DNA from: Paracoccaceae bacterium
GTDB lineage: Bacteria; Pseudomonadota; Alphaproteobacteria; Rhodobacterales; Rhodobacteraceae
NCBI GenBank assembly: GCA_029881635.1
Contig: JAOUMG010000006.1
Coordinates: 1-15,718, forward strand
Direction of reading: 5' to 3'
Length of the DNA: 15,718 nucleotides
Part shown: piece after piece, positions 1 to 7,993 of the stretch
How the letters are laid out: the number at the start of each line of letters is the position of its first letter
Position numbering within the stretch: position 1 is the first letter of the stretch
Position numbers and translations under genes: made by a program
The notes under the pieces: model-generated
Seen by the model: the letters and a program-made list of their open reading frames with translations, nothing else
Told to the model about the DNA's origin: nothing
The model's database searches: none

Positions 1-23
1 TAAACGATTGTGACTTCAGCCAT
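1..23 (-). CDS. Possible 5' end of a divergent gene, cut by the window edge
   Basis: On the minus strand an ATG at 21-23 opens a frame reading M-A-E-V-T-I-V before the window ends. It is preceded, seven bases upstream, by a purine-rich GAGGGG (32-37 on the plus strand complement) that would make a good ribosome binding site. Only seven codons are visible, so neither the product nor the reality of the gene can be judged. If real, the interval 24-302 is a divergent promoter region between it and the phosphatase gene. Confidence 0.35.
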
Positions 24-302
24 GACGAATCCCCTCGTGTTGGCCCTTCAATACTGCGCGTTCTACGACAAACGACGGCGGATTTCGACACTGTGCGCTG
101 CCAGAGCGACTTGTCGTTCAAGGGAAAGATGGTTGTCCTATGAATTTGCCAGCATTTAACAAGGCGAAAACTCCAGCAGGCTACTGTTGAAAGGAAAAAG
201 CAACCTAATCGCCGGGGCCTGCGTCAAAGTGATGTCGTGCCGCTTGCTTGACGCTGCCGCTGGGTCTAATCTGAACCCAACAGAAGATTGGAGGGCGCAA
301 CC
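24..302. other. Intergenic region upstream of the phosphatase gene
   Basis: No convincing gene lies here. A -35-like TTGACG at 248-253 and a TTGCTT at 244-249 are followed by TCTAAT at 265-270, but the spacings (11 or 15 bp) are poor for a sigma-70 promoter, so no promoter is called. The short open frames on the minus strand lack ribosome binding sites and recognisable sequence. Confidence 0.5.
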
Positions 303-1415
303 ATGGCGCCCAGGCGTCCCAGGGGTGCGGGCGCGTTCCCAAGATCGGTAGAGCCGCCAACCACCCCAAGACCGGATCCCGCGCAGCTTTATGCGGCGTT
401 GGATCTGGGTACGAATAGTTGTCGCATGTTGATCGCTCAGCCAAAGGGCAGTCAGTTCCATGTGGTCGACAGTTTTTCGAAATCTGTCCAGCTTGGCAGC
501 GGGTTGGAGGCGTCAGGCCGTTTGGGCCGGGCATCCATTTCGCGTACCGTGCAGGCCCTGCAGATCTGCCGCCGCAAGCTGGAACAGCATAAGGTTATGC
601 GAATGCGGTTGGTTGCGACCGAAGCGTGTCGCAGGGCGGTCAATGCCGATGAGTTTCTGCGCCTGGTTCGTCGCGAAACCGGTTTGCGCCTGGAAATCAT
701 CCAGACAGAAGAAGAGGCGCGGCTGGCGGTCGTGTCCTGCGCGCCGCTCGTATCGGTCAAGACTGAGCAATTGCTGGTCGTCGATATTGGGGGAGGGTCC
801 ACTGAACTGGTCTGGATTGACCTTTCGGCCGTGGCGCCACCAGAGCGACCACGTGCGATCATGCGGCTTCATGCCGGATTTCATCCGCCCGAAAGCCCGT
901 TTCCGGCGGCAAAGGTTGTGGACTGGATTTCGGTGCCGCTGGGTGTCGCAACCTTGAAGGACCAGTTTGCTGACGTCGACGACGACGCTGGGCGCTTTGC
1001 GCTGATGAGTTGGTTTTTCGAAGAGAACCTGGCGAAATTTTCGCCCTATAGTGCCAGCCAACCACGTGAGGGGTTTCAGATAATCGGGACGTCGGGAACC
1101 GTGACAACAGTTGCCGCCAGTCATCTGGGGCTGAAACGCTATGACCGGACAAAGGTTGACGGGTTGCGCATGACCAGCGACCAGATTGACCGGGTCATTC
1201 GCGAATACCTGAGCCTTGGGCCCGAAGGGCGACGTAGCGACCCGCGCATCGGACGCGACCGGCATTCGCTGATCATGTCAGGGGCCGCAATATTACAGGC
1301 CCTGATGCGCATCTGGCCGACCGACCGGCTTTCCGTCGCGGATCGCGGGTTGAGGGAGGGGCTGTTATACGCACAGATGTCTGCCGATGGCGTTTTGGAG
1401 GACGGTCCGTTTTGA
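303..1415 (+). CDS. ppx: Ppx/GppA family phosphatase (exopolyphosphatase-like)
   Basis: Enzymes of this ASKHA-fold family remove terminal phosphate from inorganic polyphosphate or from the alarmone pppGpp in the cytoplasm. Visible motifs are the phosphate-1 loop DLGTNS (residues 34-39), TEACRRA (107-113), a Glu cluster 136-138 where the family's catalytic Glu lies, the phosphate-2 loop DIGGGSTELV (161-170) and GTSGTVTTV (262-270). It is 370 residues, so it has the two-lobed catalytic region but not the C-terminal HD-like region of the ~500-residue E. coli enzymes. ATG at 303 was chosen because GGAGG at 290-294 sits eight bases upstream; an in-frame TTG at 288 overlaps that site. About 30 Pro/Arg-rich residues precede the fold. 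It is followed 100 bp later by rlmE, a pairing often seen in alphaproteobacteria. Polyphosphate versus pppGpp preference cannot be told from sequence. Confidence 0.9.
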   Translation: MAPRRPRGAGAFPRSVEPPTTPRPDPAQLYAALDLGTNSCRMLIAQPKGSQFHVVDSFSKSVQLGSGLEASGRLGRASISRTVQALQICRRKLEQHKVMRMRLVATEACRRAVNADEFLRLVRRETGLRLEIIQTEEEARLAVVSCAPLVSVKTEQLLVVDIGGGSTELVWIDLSAVAPPERPRAIMRLHAGFHPPESPFPAAKVVDWISVPLGVATLKDQFADVDDDAGRFALMSWFFEENLAKFSPYSASQPREGFQIIGTSGTVTTVAASHLGLKRYDRTKVDGLRMTSDQIDRVIREYLSLGPEGRRSDPRIGRDRHSLIMSGAAILQALMRIWPTDRLSVADRGLREGLLYAQMSADGVLEDGPF

Positions 1416-1515
1416 TCAGCTGTGGATTTATAGATTTCACAGGTGATTGCGGCGGCGGTCCGGAGTGTCTATCTGCAGGTCAAGCCGCAAACGACCCGAA
1501 GGGCACAAATCTCAG

Positions 1516-2244
1516 ATGGTGAAGTCACCGACAAAAAACAATTCTGGCCGCGGTGCCCGCGATCTGAGGGTTCGGGTGAAGACCGCGAAAGGGCGTAAGC
1601 TGTCTTCGACGCTCTGGCTCGAACGGCAGTTGAATGACCCTTACGTGCAACGTGCCCAAAAGGAAGGCTATCGTGGCCGCGCCGCATACAAGATCCTCGA
1701 GCTTGACGATAAATTCAGGTTTCTGGTGCCGGGCGCCCGTGTGGTTGATCTTGGCTGTGCACCGGGTGGATGGTGTCAGGTTGCCGTCACACGGGTGAAT
1801 GCCCAAGGAGTCAGGTCGAGCAAAAACCAGGGCAGGGTGCTCGGCGTTGATATTCAAGAGGTCGAACCGATTGCGGGGGCGGAAATCCACGTGCTGGACT
1901 TTTTGTCGGACGGCGCGGATGAAAAGGTTAAGGAGTGGCTGGGCAGCAAGGCCGACGTGGTGATGTCCGATATGGCTGCATCAGCGTCCGGTCATAAGGG
2001 AACGGATCACTTGCGGATCATTGCCCTTTGTGAGGCCGCGGCCCTATTCGCCTTTGATGTTCTGGAAGAGGGTGGCACTTTCGTGGCCAAGGTACTGGCC
2101 GGGGGGGCAGAGGGCGAATTGCAATTGCTTTTGAAAAAAGCGTTTACCAAAGTTACCCATGTCAAGCCGCCGGCTAGCCGGTCGGACAGTTCCGAAAAAT
2201 TCGTGATAGCCACCGGTTTCCGGGGGCGTCCGGAAATGAATTGA
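1516..2244 (+). CDS. rlmE: 23S rRNA (uridine-2552 2'-O)-methyltransferase RlmE (FtsJ/RrmJ)
   Basis: RlmE uses S-adenosylmethionine to 2'-O-methylate U2552 in the A loop of 23S rRNA during late 50S assembly. The 242-residue protein has the SAM-binding motif DLGCAPGGW (78-86) and the K-D-K-E catalytic tetrad: Lys59 (in RAAYKI), Asp152 (SDMA), Lys192 (FVAKVL) and Glu227 (SSEKF). The N-terminus is basic, with the GRGARDLRV stretch usual in alphaproteobacterial members. The reading frame is open upstream to a TTG at 1447, but homologues begin with a sequence like MVKSPT, and GAAGGG at 1498-1503 is an acceptable, slightly distant ribosome binding site, so ATG 1516 is preferred. It probably shares a transcript with the upstream phosphatase gene, and it converges on the Hint-domain gene with only 22 bp between the stop codons. 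Confidence 0.95.
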   Translation: MVKSPTKNNSGRGARDLRVRVKTAKGRKLSSTLWLERQLNDPYVQRAQKEGYRGRAAYKILELDDKFRFLVPGARVVDLGCAPGGWCQVAVTRVNAQGVRSSKNQGRVLGVDIQEVEPIAGAEIHVLDFLSDGADEKVKEWLGSKADVVMSDMAASASGHKGTDHLRIIALCEAAALFAFDVLEEGGTFVAKVLAGGAEGELQLLLKKAFTKVTHVKPPASRSDSSEKFVIATGFRGRPEMN

Positions 2245-2266
2245 CGCGCCCCAAAGAGTAGTTGGT

Positions 2267-2812
2267 TTATTGGATAACGCTGACCCAAATGCCACCCACG
2301 CAGACGGTCACGGGCACCGTGCAGTGAAACTGGTAATAGGTCAGCATAGTATCCAGCTTTCGCGTGATGCCGGGCATATCCACAAGGTCGCGCGCCAGAC
2401 GAAAATCCTGACGAAACTGTACCGGGCTGACATTCACCTTTTGATGTGGCGACACGGTTAGATTGGCGATCGGCAAATTGTGCCCCAGCGCACCAGCAGA
2501 AATTGTCACCGGCCGGGCGTCGGGATGTGAATTCAGGAATTCCTCGTCAAGGTGGACCTTGTTGATCCATCCGACAGTTGCGATTGAACCTGATACGGTT
2601 CTTAGCGGGTCACGCAACCGAAGTGCCTCTATCGGCAGGTCACCGAAATTGGTGGTTACTTTGGCATTCCCGCAAAAGCCGGACAAAGTCCATTGCGTAT
2701 CCCTAACAGGAAGAGAACCTGCCGGGCGTCTGCGAGAGTAGGGATCGGTAGAAGTCGGAACGGGTTCAGGATTTCTGCCCGGAAATTGGAAATATCTATA
2801 TGTCGGTTCCAT
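2267..2812 (-). CDS. Small Hint-domain protein, eroded
   Basis: Residues 45-181 resemble the Hint (Hedgehog/intein) domains of many Rhodobacterales secreted or calcium-binding proteins. Recognisable elements are a Cys at the domain start (Cys47), GDLPIEALRLRDPLRTV (57-73), PVTISAGALG (101-110), LTVSPHQKV (118-126) and TYYQFHC (158-164). Compared with the usual pattern, the SPQHRV block reads SPHQKV, so the conserved His is displaced, and the D-x-HEVV block reads TVPVTV, so that His is lost. The protein stops right after the motif that corresponds to W-x-E-S-F, without the usual tail. It has 181 residues, a Pro/Arg-rich N-terminus and no signal peptide. The start at 2812 has only a weak purine stretch upstream. 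Self-processing activity looks doubtful; the gene may be degenerating or may have drifted to a binding role. Confidence 0.6.
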   Translation of the reverse strand: MEPTYRYFQFPGRNPEPVPTSTDPYSRRRPAGSLPVRDTQWTLSGFCGNAKVTTNFGDLPIEALRLRDPLRTVSGSIATVGWINKVHLDEEFLNSHPDARPVTISAGALGHNLPIANLTVSPHQKVNVSPVQFRQDFRLARDLVDMPGITRKLDTMLTYYQFHCTVPVTVCVGGIWVSVIQ

Positions 2813-2850
2813 ATTTACTCATTTACTCAATACGCAGTCAGTTCGCCGAC

Positions 2851-2880
2851 ATGCCGGGGCGGAGCTGCTCGCCCCGGCAT
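2851..2880. repeat. Strong GC-rich inverted repeat (11-bp stem)
   Basis: The arms ATGCCGGGGCG (2851-2861) and CGCCCCGGCAT (2870-2880) are perfectly complementary, with one further G-T pair and a six-base loop. Neither side has a T-tract, so it is not a standard intrinsic terminator in either direction. It lies 38 bp upstream of the Hint-domain start codon on the minus strand, so it could be in that gene's 5' leader, or be a REP-like element. Confidence 0.7.
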
Positions 2881-3187
2881 GAAAGCGCGGTTGTATTTGC
2901 GCTGACAACATGTCTTTCCCACCTGCACGCAAGTGGTAACAACCGCACTCGTTACATGATCAGGAGAAATTCCCGATCGGCACTTCTGATCAGAAGCGAT
3001 CCAAATCGGGCTAGCATAAGGCGGCAATACCCCAAAATCTGGTGTGAATGGTGGCGCAGATTATGGCACTTTATGTCGAATTCTCGCCTCAAGTATCCTT
3101 TGGCGAAACAATGATCCGTCTGCGAGAAGGCTACCTTCGAAAACATCGAAAGAATCGGAGCAATTGTACACGAATTGAAGCCGTTCA

Positions 3188-3203
3188 TTAACCTTACTGT
3201 AAC
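3188..3203. promoter_or_regulatory. Possible CtrA-type binding site
   Basis: The bases TTAAC-N6-GTAAC match the alphaproteobacterial CtrA consensus TTAA-N7-TTAAC except at one base of the second half. It lies in the non-coding stretch, about 330 bp upstream of tgt. Such a short motif can occur by chance and no promoter was identified next to it. Confidence 0.25.
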
Positions 3204-3298
3204 ATTTAAATGTGGCGCGACTGCCCGAATGTGGTTGTTTGCCATTTGGAAACACAGAGTTTTTGGTTAGCTCAGGAGTAAACGATTCCACCAGTTCG

Positions 3299-3317
3299 CC
3301 CATACGTTGTGTATGGG
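3299..3317. repeat. Small perfect hairpin
   Basis: CCCATAC and GTATGGG form a perfect 7-bp stem around the five-base loop GTTGT. There is no following T-tract. It lies about 220 bp upstream of the tgt start and has no assigned role. Confidence 0.4.
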
Positions 3318-3534
3318 ATTTGGGACGAAGCAATATGTTGACGCGTCTTTCATCTGAGTCGGTTGTAGATTGTCAGGAGATGATCGATTGGTTTGATGCC
3401 GCATGTGCCCAGACAAGAACGCTCGCCCAAACGAGACCGCCTACAACATAGTTAAATCCTCTCAGCTTGAGTTTCTCCTTTCAATCTCGGTGTCGGACCT
3501 AGGAATGCGCCATTGGCTGGGCTATGAGGCCGAC

Positions 3535-4665
3535 ATGACAAAGCGGATATCATTTTTCATCGCGGGTACTGAGGGACGTGCCCGGACCGGCGTGATTTCG
3601 ACGCCACGCGGCGATATCCGTACGCCGGCCTTCATGCCAGTGGGCACGGCTGCAACTGTAAAGGCGATGTTGCCGGAGAACGTTCGGGCGACGGGTGCGG
3701 ATATCCTTCTTGGCAATACCTATCACCTGATGCTGCGTCCGACCGCTGAGCGGATCGACCGGCTTGGCGGATTGCATAAGTTCATGAACTGGCAAGCGCC
3801 CATTCTGACCGATAGCGGCGGCTTTCAGGTCATGAGCCTCGCCAGCCTTAGAAAGATGAGCGAGGAAGGGGTACGGTTCAAATCGCATATCGACGGTTCT
3901 GCGCATCATCTGACTCCGGAAAGGTCGATGGAGATACAGCGGCTGCTCGGCAGCGATATCGTAATGGCCTTTGATGAATGCACCCCCTTTCCGGCCGACG
4001 AGGCGACCGCACGGGCGTCGATGGAATTGTCGATGCGCTGGGCGCAGCGGTCACGCGATGCGTTCGGCGACAGACCGGGTCACGCCTTGTTCGGTATCCA
4101 ACAAGGCAGCATCTACCGCGATCAGCGTCAGGAAAGCGCCGAAAAACTGCGCGAGATCGGCTTTGACGGCTATGCGGTTGGCGGGTTGGCAGTGGGAGAA
4201 GGGCAAGAGCAGATGTTTTCGGTTCTTGATTATGCCCCGGAAATGCTGCCAGCGGAAAAGCCGCGCTACCTGATGGGGGTCGGCAAACCCGACGACATCG
4301 TCGGCGCGGTGGAACGCGGGATTGACATGATGGACTGTGTTCTGCCTTCCCGCTCGGGGCGGACAGGGCAGGCTTTCACCCGAAGGGGTGTTGTTAACAT
4401 CAAGAATGCCCGCCATCAGGATGACCCGCGCCCACTGGACGAAGAATGTGAATGCCCCACATGTCGCGAATACTCACGCGCCTATCTCCATCATGTATTC
4501 CGGACTGGCGAAATCATCGCATCGATGCTGATGACCTGGCACAACCTGCACTATTATCAGGAACTGATGGCTGGCTTGCGCCAGGCGATAGTTGAAGGCA
4601 GGCTGGCGAATTTTGTAGCCGATTTTCATGAAACACGCGCTGAGGGTGATATCGAGCCATTGTAG
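3535..4665 (+). CDS. tgt: Queuine/preQ1 tRNA-ribosyltransferase (tRNA-guanine transglycosylase)
   Basis: Bacterial Tgt exchanges guanine-34 for the queuosine precursor preQ1 in the GUN anticodons of tRNA Tyr, His, Asn and Asp. The 376-residue protein has the usual family length. Asp93 in TDSGGFQ is the general acid/base position and Asp267 in MMDCVLP the nucleophile that forms the covalent tRNA intermediate. FDEC (146-149) and GGLAVGE (216-222) line the base pocket. Cys305, Cys307, Cys310 and His336 form the zinc site (C-x-C-x2-C, later H). ATG 3535 was chosen because GAGG at 3526-3529 precedes it by five bases and the protein then starts where homologues do; the frame stays open upstream to 3403, with another ATG at 3505 that lacks such a site. 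It is followed by lon after 179 bp, with a separate promoter likely between them. Confidence 0.96.
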   Translation: MTKRISFFIAGTEGRARTGVISTPRGDIRTPAFMPVGTAATVKAMLPENVRATGADILLGNTYHLMLRPTAERIDRLGGLHKFMNWQAPILTDSGGFQVMSLASLRKMSEEGVRFKSHIDGSAHHLTPERSMEIQRLLGSDIVMAFDECTPFPADEATARASMELSMRWAQRSRDAFGDRPGHALFGIQQGSIYRDQRQESAEKLREIGFDGYAVGGLAVGEGQEQMFSVLDYAPEMLPAEKPRYLMGVGKPDDIVGAVERGIDMMDCVLPSRSGRTGQAFTRRGVVNIKNARHQDDPRPLDEECECPTCREYSRAYLHHVFRTGEIIASMLMTWHNLHYYQELMAGLRQAIVEGRLANFVADFHETRAEGDIEPL

Positions 4666-4740
4666 TTGATTGAAAACGCCGAGCAAAGCTGCCCGCAATG
4701 ACAAAGCCCGGCTCTGTCAGAAGTGCTCTTGCGGGTGAGG

Positions 4741-4769
4741 TTGAAGCGTGATGGCATTCTGACTAAATA
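4741..4769 (+). promoter_or_regulatory. Candidate lon promoter
   Basis: TTGAAG at 4741-4746 and TAAATA at 4764-4769 are separated by 17 bp. That fits a sigma-70 promoter moderately and also recalls the TTGAA-type -35 element of RpoH (heat-shock) promoters. Transcription would start near 4776, leaving a leader of about 70 bases before the lon ATG. Lon is a heat-shock gene in many bacteria, which makes this plausible but not proven. Confidence 0.4.
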
Positions 4770-4844
4770 GAGTGCACGAAACGGGGAGAGCCGGATGCCG
4801 CCGAAAATCGGGGCTGGGTGTTCTCCTGCCACAAAGGAATACAA

Positions 4845-7253
4845 ATGTCTGAGAGTCTTGCCGCCAGCTATCCGGTTTTGCCGTTGCGCGATATCGTGGT
4901 TTTCCCGCATATGATCTTTCCGCTCTTTGTCGGGCGTGAGAAATCCGTGCGGGCCCTCGAAGAAGTGATGCGGGAAGACAAGCAGATATTGTTGTCGTCA
5001 CAGGTAGATCCGACGGTTGATGACCCCACGACCGAGGGGATCTATAAGGTCGGCGTTCTGGCGAATGTGCTGCAGCTTTTGAAACTGCCAGACGGCACCG
5101 TAAAGGTACTCGTCGAAGGCAAGTCGCGCGTCCGTATTGTCGAATTCATTGAAAACGAATCCTATTTTGAAGCGAAGGCAGAGCTTCTGACGGAAACATT
5201 GGGGGATGCGGCAACTGTTGAAGCGTTGTTGCGATCCGTGCCAGAAGAATTCGAGCGTTACGCCAAGATCAAGAAGAACGTTCCGGAAGAGGCGCTGGCC
5301 GCTGTTGCGGAAAGCCGCGAATCTGCGCGATTGGCAGACCTCGTGTCTGGTCACCTTGGTATAGAAGTCAGCCAGAAGCAGGAGCTGCTGGAAACGCTGG
5401 ACGTTGCTGAACGCCTGGAAAAAGTCTTTGGCCTGATGCAGGGCGAAATGTCTGTCTTGCAGGTCGAAAAGAAAATCAAGACCCGCGTCAAATCCCAGAT
5501 GGAGCGCACCCAGCGCGAATACTATCTGAACGAGCAGATGAAAGCCATTCAGAAGGAATTGGGCGACGGCGAGGAAGGCCAGAACGAGATCAATGAACTG
5601 GTTGAAAAGATCGCCAACACCAAGTTCTCCAAAGAAGCACGCGACAAGGCCGAAGCAGAGCTGAAAAAGCTCAAATCCATGTCGCCAATGTCAGCCGAGG
5701 CGACTGTTGTGCGCAACTATCTTGATTGGTTGCTGGCACTGCCATGGGGTGTCAAATCCCGGGTGAAGAAGGATTTGAACGCAGCCCAGAAAGTTCTTGA
5801 TGACGACCACTATGGCCTTGAAAAGGTCAAGGAACGGATCGTTGAATATCTTGCTGTGCAGCAACGCTCGGTCAAGATGAAGGGTCCGATCCTGTGCCTG
5901 GTCGGTCCTCCGGGGGTCGGTAAAACGTCGCTGGGCAAATCCGTGGCCCGCGCCACGGGGCGAGAATTCATTCGCATCAGTCTGGGCGGTGTGCGCGACG
6001 AATCTGAGATCAGGGGCCATAGGCGTACTTACATCGGCTCGATGCCCGGAAAAATCATTCAGGCGCTTAAGAAAGCGAAAACCACCAACCCGCTGATCTT
6101 GCTGGATGAGATTGACAAGATGGGTCAAGATTTTCGGGGCGATCCGGCAAGTGCCATGCTTGAGGTGCTGGATCCGGAACAGAATGCCACCTTCGTGGAT
6201 CACTATCTGGAAGTCGAATATGACCTTTCCAATGTGATGTTTTTGACCACAGCCAACAGCTACAACATGCCGTCCCCCTTGCTGGACCGGATGGAGATCA
6301 TTCCGCTCGCCGGATACACCGAGGACGAAAAGCGTGAGATTGCCAAACAGCATCTGATCCCCAAGCAGATCAAGAACCATGGCTTGCGCAAGCAAGAGTT
6401 TCGTCTGTCGGACGCTGCCCTGCAAGAGATCATCCGCACCTACACGCGCGAAGCCGGTGTGCGAAATCTGGAGCGCGAAATCTCCAAATTGGCGCGCAAG
6501 GCGCTGACACGGATTGTCCGCAAGGATACCGAACGGGTGGAAATCACGCCGGAGCAACTGGAAGAATTTCTGGGTGTCAAACGGTTCCGTTACGGTTTGG
6601 CCGAACAGGAGGATCAGATCGGTGTTGTCACCGGTCTGGCATGGACCTCTGTCGGAGGCGATCTTCTGTCGATCGAGGCATTGCAGTTGCCGGGCAAGGG
6701 CCGGATGAAGACGACCGGCAAGCTGGGCGATGTGATGAAGGAAAGCATTGATGCGGCCGCGAGTTTTGTGCGCTCCATCAGCCCGGAAATCGGTGTGAAG
6801 CCACCGCGGTTTGAAAAGGTTGATATTCACGTTCACGTGCCAGAAGGGGCGACCCCCAAGGACGGTCCTTCTGCGGGTGTGGCGATGGTAACCTCCATCG
6901 TATCGGTCCTGACCCAGATCCCGGTGCGCAAAGACATCGCGATGACCGGTGAGGTGACTTTGCGCGGCAATGTCCTGGCTATCGGTGGTTTGAAAGAAAA
7001 ACTTTTGGCGGCACTGCGAGGCGGTATCAAAACGGTTTTGATCCCGCAAGAAAACGCAAAGGACCTGACCGAAATCCCCGACAACGTAAAATCGGGGCTG
7101 GAAATCATCCCGGTATCGCATGTCCGGGAGGTTCTCAAACTTGCCTTGTTGCGTGTTCCCGAACCAATTGTTTGGGACGCCGAAGCAGAGGAAGCCGCTG
7201 CCAACGCAGCGGTCAAGGGTAGTGGTGACGGGACGACCGCCACAACACATTAA
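4845..7253 (+). CDS. lon: ATP-dependent protease Lon (LonA)
   Basis: Lon is a cytoplasmic hexameric AAA+ serine protease that unfolds and degrades misfolded and regulatory proteins. The 802-residue product has the N-terminal LAN substrate-binding domain (from about residue 7, PVLPLRDIVVFP), a helical coiled region, the AAA+ module with Walker A GPPGVGKT (354-361) and Walker B LILLDEID (417-424), and a C-terminal protease domain with the Ser676-Lys719 dyad (KDGPSAGVAM and GGLKEKLLAA). All match the E. coli spacing. ATG 4845 has AAGGA at 4834-4838 six bases upstream; a GTG at 4818 in the same frame would add nine unlikely residues. The C-terminal tail after about 785 is Ala/Gly/Thr-rich and variable. 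It is followed by an HU-like gene, the same neighbour type that lon has in E. coli. The gene appears intact. Confidence 0.98.
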   Translation: MSESLAASYPVLPLRDIVVFPHMIFPLFVGREKSVRALEEVMREDKQILLSSQVDPTVDDPTTEGIYKVGVLANVLQLLKLPDGTVKVLVEGKSRVRIVEFIENESYFEAKAELLTETLGDAATVEALLRSVPEEFERYAKIKKNVPEEALAAVAESRESARLADLVSGHLGIEVSQKQELLETLDVAERLEKVFGLMQGEMSVLQVEKKIKTRVKSQMERTQREYYLNEQMKAIQKELGDGEEGQNEINELVEKIANTKFSKEARDKAEAELKKLKSMSPMSAEATVVRNYLDWLLALPWGVKSRVKKDLNAAQKVLDDDHYGLEKVKERIVEYLAVQQRSVKMKGPILCLVGPPGVGKTSLGKSVARATGREFIRISLGGVRDESEIRGHRRTYIGSMPGKIIQALKKAKTTNPLILLDEIDKMGQDFRGDPASAMLEVLDPEQNATFVDHYLEVEYDLSNVMFLTTANSYNMPSPLLDRMEIIPLAGYTEDEKREIAKQHLIPKQIKNHGLRKQEFRLSDAALQEIIRTYTREAGVRNLEREISKLARKALTRIVRKDTERVEITPEQLEEFLGVKRFRYGLAEQEDQIGVVTGLAWTSVGGDLLSIEALQLPGKGRMKTTGKLGDVMKESIDAAASFVRSISPEIGVKPPRFEKVDIHVHVPEGATPKDGPSAGVAMVTSIVSVLTQIPVRKDIAMTGEVTLRGNVLAIGGLKEKLLAALRGGIKTVLIPQENAKDLTEIPDNVKSGLEIIPVSHVREVLKLALLRVPEPIVWDAEAEEAAANAAVKGSGDGTTATTH

Positions 7254-7285
7254 CTATAGCCTGTAGGCAATTGATATTAAATTGA

Positions 7286-7310
7286 ACATGGCGCCGGTAT
7301 GGCGCCGTGT
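7286..7310 (+). terminator. Hairpin downstream of lon, possible terminator
   Basis: A 10-bp stem (one G-T pair) is formed by bases 7286-7295 and 7301-7310 around a five-base loop; its core is the self-complementary GGCGCC occurring twice. It starts 33 bp after the lon stop. The following bases, CACGTATTGT, are not a real T-tract, so termination would be weak or it may serve to stabilise the 3' end of the mRNA. Confidence 0.45.
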
Positions 7311-7464
7311 CACGTATTGTCAGATCTGGACGAGAATTCATGTTCCAGGGGACTGTTACTCCTTTGTCAGTTTAGTGGTGCCGTATAGGGATGAGTCTGA
7401 CCGTTTCGAATGGGCAGAGCCCTACGGTAGCTGTTCGGAAAATTAGGAAAATTATCTCGATCAG

Positions 7465-7493
7465 TGGTGGATTGTGTAAATTCTGGTTATAAT
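7465..7493 (+). promoter_or_regulatory. Candidate promoter of the HU-like gene
   Basis: A perfect -10 hexamer TATAAT lies at 7488-7493, with a poor -35 (TGGTGG, 7465-7470) 17 bp upstream. Transcription would begin near 7500. That would exclude the in-frame ATG at 7492 as a start codon and support the ATG at 7531. Confidence 0.45.
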
Positions 7494-7530
7494 GTTGGGA
7501 AGGAATAAACCACAAAAGGGCAGTCGAGAA

Positions 7531-7974
7531 ATGACAACCAAGAAATCAACGACCACTCGGGCAAAATCCACAGCGGCCAAACCCGCCAAAAAAGCCGCAC
7601 CGCGGTCAACGCCAAAGGCAATCTCGGAAAAGACCACAACTCTGGTCAAGGAGCAGGAGACCGAAGACACATCTTTGACGGTCGAACTGCAGCCAGTTCT
7701 GCGTAAGAAAGAGCTTTTTGAGCGTGTGGTAACCCTGTCGGGAGCTAAAAAGCGCGACGTCAAAGCAATTGTCGAGGCGACATTGCAAGTTTTGGGGGAT
7801 TCGCTTGCCGCAGGTGAATCATTGGCCTTGCCACCCTTCGGCCGTGCCAAGGTGAATCGTCAGAAAGACCTCGCATCGGGCGAGATGATGATGGTACGCT
7901 TGCGCCGAACCGCCGAGAATGCCGAAGGTGGGATCGCGCCTGCCAATGCTGCTCTTGCCGAGACAGACCAATAG
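7531..7974 (+). CDS. Atypical HU/IHF-family DNA-binding protein with basic N-terminal tail
   Basis: Residues 57-127 resemble the HU/IHF fold: LRKKELFERVV, then DVKAIVEATLQVLGDSLAAGESLALPPFGRAKV, where HU has I-x-GFGTF. HU-type proteins are dimeric nucleoid proteins that bend DNA. Two things are odd. First, some 50 residues rich in Lys, Ala and Thr precede the fold, resembling histone-H1-like or HU-extended tails. Second, the stretch after PPFGRAKVNRQKD is short: the long flexible DNA-binding arm with its R-N-P motif is missing or much reduced. The protein has 147 residues against about 90 for standard HU. ATG 7531 fits a start downstream of the TATAAT at 7488-7493 and has AAAGGG at 7515-7520 ten bases upstream. 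The gene lies after lon and 19 bp before tRNA-Val, which may be read from the same transcript. Confidence 0.8.
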   Translation: MTTKKSTTTRAKSTAAKPAKKAAPRSTPKAISEKTTTLVKEQETEDTSLTVELQPVLRKKELFERVVTLSGAKKRDVKAIVEATLQVLGDSLAAGESLALPPFGRAKVNRQKDLASGEMMMVRLRRTAENAEGGIAPANAALAETDQ

Positions 7975-7993
7975 CGCTAGGAACCTCGCCGAT

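Larger units (their letters stand above)
2813..3534. other. 722-bp region with no convincing gene
   Basis: Short open frames on both strands show no recognisable protein, no good ribosome binding site and no coding-like codon use. The part from about 2940 to 3530 looks more AT-rich than its coding neighbours. It contains a long GC-rich hairpin (2851-2880), a CtrA-like motif (3188-3203) and a small perfect hairpin (3299-3317). A 23-codon frame at 3380-3451 follows a GGAG that abuts its ATG, too close to act as a ribosome binding site. The stretch may be a remnant of a lost gene or a regulatory or non-coding RNA region; the sequence does not decide. Confidence 0.6.

Noticed and set aside
513-1265. 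A 250-codon minus-strand frame inside the phosphatase gene
   Set aside because: The plus-strand frame has clear Ppx/GppA motifs; the antisense frame shows none and has no ribosome binding site.
1420-1442. Inverted repeat CTGTG/CACAG between the phosphatase gene and rlmE as a terminator
   Set aside because: The stem is short with a long AT-rich loop and no T-tract follows; the two genes are more likely co-transcribed.
3380-3451. 23-codon frame as a leader peptide before tgt
   Set aside because: Its GGAG directly abuts the ATG, leaving no spacing for ribosome binding, and there is no attenuator-like structure or codon bias.
4699-4717. Inverted repeat near 4699-4717 as the tgt terminator
   Set aside because: The stem contains a mismatch and a very small loop, and no T-tract follows.
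5691-7250. A 519-codon open frame on the minus strand inside lon
   Set aside because: It is fully antisense to the highly conserved lon gene, has no recognisable domain and is rich in residues expected from reading GC-rich codons backwards; long antisense frames are common in such genes.
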